Source of the DNA: Claveliimonas stercoravium
GTDB lineage: Bacteria; Bacillota; Clostridia; Lachnospirales; Lachnospiraceae
Reading direction: 5' to 3'
NCBI GenBank assembly: GCA_019117345.1
Contig: DWZW01000019.1
Location: 1 to 24,935 of the forward strand
DNA: 24,935 nt
This document shows positions 21,824 to 24,935 of the stretch, piece by piece (the first letter of the stretch is position 1; each line of letters begins with the position of its first letter). A program made the position numbers and the translations under genes. The notes under the pieces were generated by a model. It did no database searches and was not told the origin of the DNA. It saw only the letters and a program-made list of their open reading frames with translations.

Positions 21824-23503
21824 CTAGTCTTCTTTCTTCATGTCGGCCTCGTCAAAGGCATCCCGGATAGCCGCCCCGGGAGCCACCATAGGCCATACCT
21901 TCTCATCCTTGTCTATCTGGCAGTCGATGAGCACCGGCCTTCCGAGAGTCAGGGCCTCGGCGAACGCCTTCCGGAATTCCTCCCTTGTCTGGGCCCGGTA
22001 TCCCACGGCGCCCATGGCTTCCGCCAGCTTGACAAAATCCACTGCGTCATTTAACACGGTCTGGGAATATCTCTGCCCGTAGAACAGGTCCTGCCACTGG
22101 CGCACCATGCCGAGCACGTGGTTGTTGATGACCACCTCGATGACCGGCACGCTGTTCCTGGCAGCTGTGGCGATCTCGTTCATGTTCATGCGCAGGCAGC
22201 CGTCTCCCGCGATATTGACCACAGTCTTGTCCGGGCGCCCCATTTTGGCTCCGATGGAGGCTCCCAGGCCATATCCCATGGTTCCCAGCCCCCCGGATGT
22301 AAGGAAGGTGCGGGGCTTCGTGAACTGATAGAACTGTGCCGCCCACATCTGGTGCTGCCCCACCTCAGTCACTACGATGGCGTCGCCTTTCGTCTGACGG
22401 TAAATCTCCTCCACCACCCAGGGCCCGGACAGTCCCTCTGCCGGATACACGAGCGGATACTGCTCCTTGTAGCCCTGTATCTTCTCCTTCCACTGGCCGT
22501 GGTCCTGCTGCTCCAGCCGCTCATTCAGCTTCTCAAGTATCACCCTCAGGTCTCCGATCACGCCCTCGGTGATGAGCACGTTTTTGTTCATCTCCGCCGC
22601 GTCAATGTCAAGCTGCAGGATTTCTGCATTTTTTGCAAATTCATTCACATTTCCTGTGACCCTGTCGCTGAAACGGGCGCCTGCCACGATCAGAAGGTCG
22701 CACTCGTCCACGCCGTAGTCCGACGCCTTGGTCCCGTGCATGCCCACCATGCCCGTGTAGAGCTCATCTGTCTCCGGGAAGGCACCGTGTCCCATCAGGG
22801 TGTCTGTCACAGGAGCGTCCACCTTTTTGGCGAACTTATATAATTCCTCTGCCGCGTCTGACAGGATAGCGCCGCCTCCCACACAGATAAAGGGCCTCTT
22901 TGACCTGCGGATCATGGCAAGGGCTGTCTCCAGATCCTTCTCGTCTATATCCCGTGAAGGCACGACTTCAGCAGCCGGCCTGGGCGTATACTCCGTCTTC
23001 GCCGCTGTGATATCCTTGGGGATATCGATGAGCACCGGGCCGGGACGGCCCTTCTTTGCGATGACAAAGGACTTGCGGATGGTATCTGCCAGCCGGGTGA
23101 TGTCCTTCACGATATAGTTGTGCTTTGTGATGGGCATGGTAATGCCCGCAATGTCGATCTCCTGAAAGCTGTCCTTCCCCAGGAGGGACACGCCCACATT
23201 GCAGGTGATGGCCACAAGCGGGATGGAGTCCATGTAGGCTGTGGCGATGCCCGTCACCAGGTTGGTCGCACCCGGGCCGCTCGTGGCAAAGCAGACGCCC
23301 ACCCTGCCTGTGGCCCTGGCATACCCGTCCGCCGCGTGGGCGGCTCCCTGCTCGTGGGAGGTAAGGATATGCCTGATTTCATTACTATGCTTATACAGCT
23401 CATCATATACGTTGAGGATGGCGCCGCCCGGGTATCCGAACACAGTGTCCACGCCCTGCTCCTTCAAACATTCCACTACAATCTCTGCACCTGTTAACTG
23501 CAT
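21824..23503 (-). CDS. ilvB: acetolactate synthase, large (catalytic) subunit
   Basis: A 559-residue thiamine-diphosphate enzyme that joins two pyruvates, or pyruvate and 2-oxobutyrate, in valine/leucine and isoleucine synthesis. Catalytic E51 is in TSHEQGAAHAADGYARATG; the ThDP motif begins GDGCLRMNMNE and ends in VINNHVLG, followed by MVRQWQDLFYGQRYS, typical of anabolic FAD-binding synthases and not of catabolic AlsS. An AGAGGAAG site precedes the ATG. It is 51 bp after ilvD and 32 bp before serC. The regulatory subunit gene ilvN, often adjacent, is absent here and must be elsewhere or missing. Confidence 0.94.
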   Translation of the reverse strand: MQLTGAEIVVECLKEQGVDTVFGYPGGAILNVYDELYKHSNEIRHILTSHEQGAAHAADGYARATGRVGVCFATSGPGATNLVTGIATAYMDSIPLVAITCNVGVSLLGKDSFQEIDIAGITMPITKHNYIVKDITRLADTIRKSFVIAKKGRPGPVLIDIPKDITAAKTEYTPRPAAEVVPSRDIDEKDLETALAMIRRSKRPFICVGGGAILSDAAEELYKFAKKVDAPVTDTLMGHGAFPETDELYTGMVGMHGTKASDYGVDECDLLIVAGARFSDRVTGNVNEFAKNAEILQLDIDAAEMNKNVLITEGVIGDLRVILEKLNERLEQQDHGQWKEKIQGYKEQYPLVYPAEGLSGPWVVEEIYRQTKGDAIVVTEVGQHQMWAAQFYQFTKPRTFLTSGGLGTMGYGLGASIGAKMGRPDKTVVNIAGDGCLRMNMNEIATAARNSVPVIEVVINNHVLGMVRQWQDLFYGQRYSQTVLNDAVDFVKLAEAMGAVGYRAQTREEFRKAFAEALTLGRPVLIDCQIDKDEKVWPMVAPGAAIRDAFDEADMKKED

Positions 23504-23554
23504 AAATCTATCTTCCTCTTTCCTCTGATTATTCCATCCTTTTACAGCTCTTTA

Positions 23555-24935
23555 CTACTGGCTGCTCTTGGGCACCTCCAGGACAGCCCCCCTGTTGCCG
23601 GATGTGACCATGGCGGCGTATCTTGCGAGATAGCCTGTGGTGATCCTGGGCTGTCTGGGCTGCCAGTTGGCCTTCCTCTTGGCCAGCACTTCCTCCGGCA
23701 CATCAAGCTCGATGGTCAGGGCCGGGATGTTGATCTTGATGATATCCCCCTCTTCCACAAGAGCGATGGGGCCGCCCACTGCTGCCTCCGGCGACACGTG
23801 GCCGATGGATGCGCCCCGGGAAGCGCCGCTGAAGCGTCCGTCTGTGATGAGGGCCACGCTGGAGCCAAGGCCCATGCCCGCAATGGCGGAGGTAGGATTG
23901 AGCATCTCCGGCATGCCGGGCCCGCCTTTTGGTCCCACATAGCGGATGACAACCACATCTCCCTCTTTGATCTGTCCTCCCTTGATGGCTGCAATAGCAT
24001 CCTCCTCGCAGTCGAACACTCTGGCCGGTCCCTCGTGCACCAGCATCTCCTCCACCACGGCGGAGCGTTTTACCACGCTTCCGTCCGGCGCCAGGTTGCC
24101 TTTCAGCACGGCCAGGCCGCCTGTCTGGCTGTACGGGTTGTCAATGGGCCGGATGACTTCGGGGTTTTTATTGACAACGCCTGCAATGTTCTCTCCCACG
24201 GTCTTTCCTGTGACGGTCAGACAGTCTGTGTGGAGAAGATCCTTCTTGTTCAGCTCCGCCATGACAGCGTACACACCGCCTGCCTCGTTGAGGTCCTCTA
24301 TGTAAGTGGGACCTGCCGGTGCCAGGTGGCACAGATTGGGTGTCCGCTCACTGATGCCGTTGGCGAAATCGATCTCAAAATCCATGCCGATCTCGTGGGC
24401 AATGGCCGGGAGATGGAGCATGCTGTTTGTGGAGCATCCAAGAGCCATGTCAACTGTCAGGGCGTTTAAGATGGCCTCCTTTGTCATGATGTCCCTCGGG
24501 CGTATATCCTTGTGCACAAGCTCCATGACCTGCATACCGGCGTGTTTTGCCAGACGGATGCGTTCAGAGTACACGGCCGGGATGGTGCCATTTCCCCGAA
24601 GTCCCATGCCCAGCACCTCGGTCAGGCAGTTCATGCTGTTTGCTGTGTACATGCCGGAGCAGGAACCGCAGGTGGGGCAGGTCTTATTTTCATATTCCAG
24701 GAGCCCTTCGTCGTCCAGAAGGCCCGCCGCGTTGGCTCCTACAGCCTCAAACATGCTGGAGAGACTGGTCTTCTTTCCCTGTACCCGGCCAGCCATCATG
24801 GGGCCGCCGCTGACAAAGATCGTAGGAATGTTGATCCTTGCGGCTGCCATCAGAAGGCCCGGCACGTTCTTGTCACAGTTGGGCACCATGACCAGTCCGT
24901 CGAACTGGTGGGCCATGGCCATGGCCTCTGTGGAG
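23555..24935 (-). CDS. ilvD: dihydroxy-acid dehydratase (N-terminus outside the window)
   Basis: About 459 of the expected roughly 555 residues are present; the gene runs off the right edge. The frame stays open to base 24935 with residues STEAMAMAHQFDG, so the ATG at 24922 is internal and not the start. IlvD dehydrates dihydroxy-acids to 2-oxo acids in valine, leucine and isoleucine synthesis. Iron-sulfur ligands are visible in VPNCDKNVPG and CPTCGSCSGMYTANSMNC; other hallmarks are GCSTNSMLHLPAIAHE and DGRFSGASRGASIGHVSPEA with its active-site serine region. The first cluster cysteine lies in the missing N-terminal part. First visible gene of the operon; any leader or T-box upstream cannot be seen. 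Confidence 0.95.
   Translation of the reverse strand, partial: STEAMAMAHQFDGLVMVPNCDKNVPGLLMAAARINIPTIFVSGGPMMAGRVQGKKTSLSSMFEAVGANAAGLLDDEGLLEYENKTCPTCGSCSGMYTANSMNCLTEVLGMGLRGNGTIPAVYSERIRLAKHAGMQVMELVHKDIRPRDIMTKEAILNALTVDMALGCSTNSMLHLPAIAHEIGMDFEIDFANGISERTPNLCHLAPAGPTYIEDLNEAGGVYAVMAELNKKDLLHTDCLTVTGKTVGENIAGVVNKNPEVIRPIDNPYSQTGGLAVLKGNLAPDGSVVKRSAVVEEMLVHEGPARVFDCEEDAIAAIKGGQIKEGDVVVIRYVGPKGGPGMPEMLNPTSAIAGMGLGSSVALITDGRFSGASRGASIGHVSPEAAVGGPIALVEEGDIIKINIPALTIELDVPEEVLAKRKANWQPRQPRITTGYLARYAAMVTSGNRGAVLEVPKSSQ

Noticed and set aside
24920..24922. ATG as the start of ilvD
   Set aside because: The frame is open to the window edge with IlvD-like residues upstream, and about 95 family residues are still missing, so the true start lies outside.

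Overview
The window looks like chromosomal DNA of a moderately GC-rich anaerobic Firmicute, most likely a gut Lachnospiraceae (Clostridium cluster XIVa). This rests on strong AGGAGG-type ribosome binding sites before nearly every gene, compact operons ended by intrinsic terminators, the Clostridia-like flavour of the SerA, IlvB and ABC-F proteins, and a membrane-anchored deacetylase with cell-wall-binding repeats. Genus and species cannot be settled from the window. I see no phage, insertion sequence, CRISPR array, tRNA or rRNA. About 20 protein genes fill almost all of the window, and most are on the minus strand.

Left part (1-6030): a hot-dog thioesterase and a divergent TruA-like protein are transcribed away from each other across a near-perfect palindrome. 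The TruA-like protein has Glu where pseudouridine synthases have their catalytic Asp. Next comes a tightly overlapping minus-strand operon: class I/II aminotransferase, HcxA/GldA-like metal-dependent dehydrogenase, and YjiH-type membrane protein. It diverges from a MerR-family regulator. The intergenic region has a 19-bp-spacer promoter with a dyad in the spacer, the classic MerR activation layout. The parts suggest conversion of an amino acid to a 2-oxo acid and then a 2-hydroxy acid, with transport.

Centre (6029-14182): a four-carbon acid-sugar locus with two separately regulated modules. Module A (minus) is DUF1537 kinase, PdxA2-type dehydrogenase, GntP permease and DeoR regulator, which matches D-threonate/D-erythronate use ending in DHAP. 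Module B (minus) is a HIBADH-family dehydrogenase and a second, distinct DUF1537 kinase. It diverges from a GntR/FCD regulator whose probable operator, ACCGGTATACCGGT, lies in the module B promoter. The isomerase and decarboxylating aldolase that normally accompany a LtnD/OtnK pair are absent.

Right-centre (14170-19470): a minus-strand operon of patatin-like hydrolase, YjbQ-family protein and HD phosphohydrolase; a divergent ABC-F ATPase with unusual substitutions in its second ATPase domain; and a membrane-anchored polysaccharide deacetylase, convergent with the ABC-F gene across a shared bidirectional terminator.

Right end (19527-24935): the biosynthetic operon ilvD (cut by the window edge), ilvB, serC, serA, which joins branched-chain amino acid and serine synthesis. 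No ilvN is present. The operon ends in a terminator that overlaps the serA stop codon.
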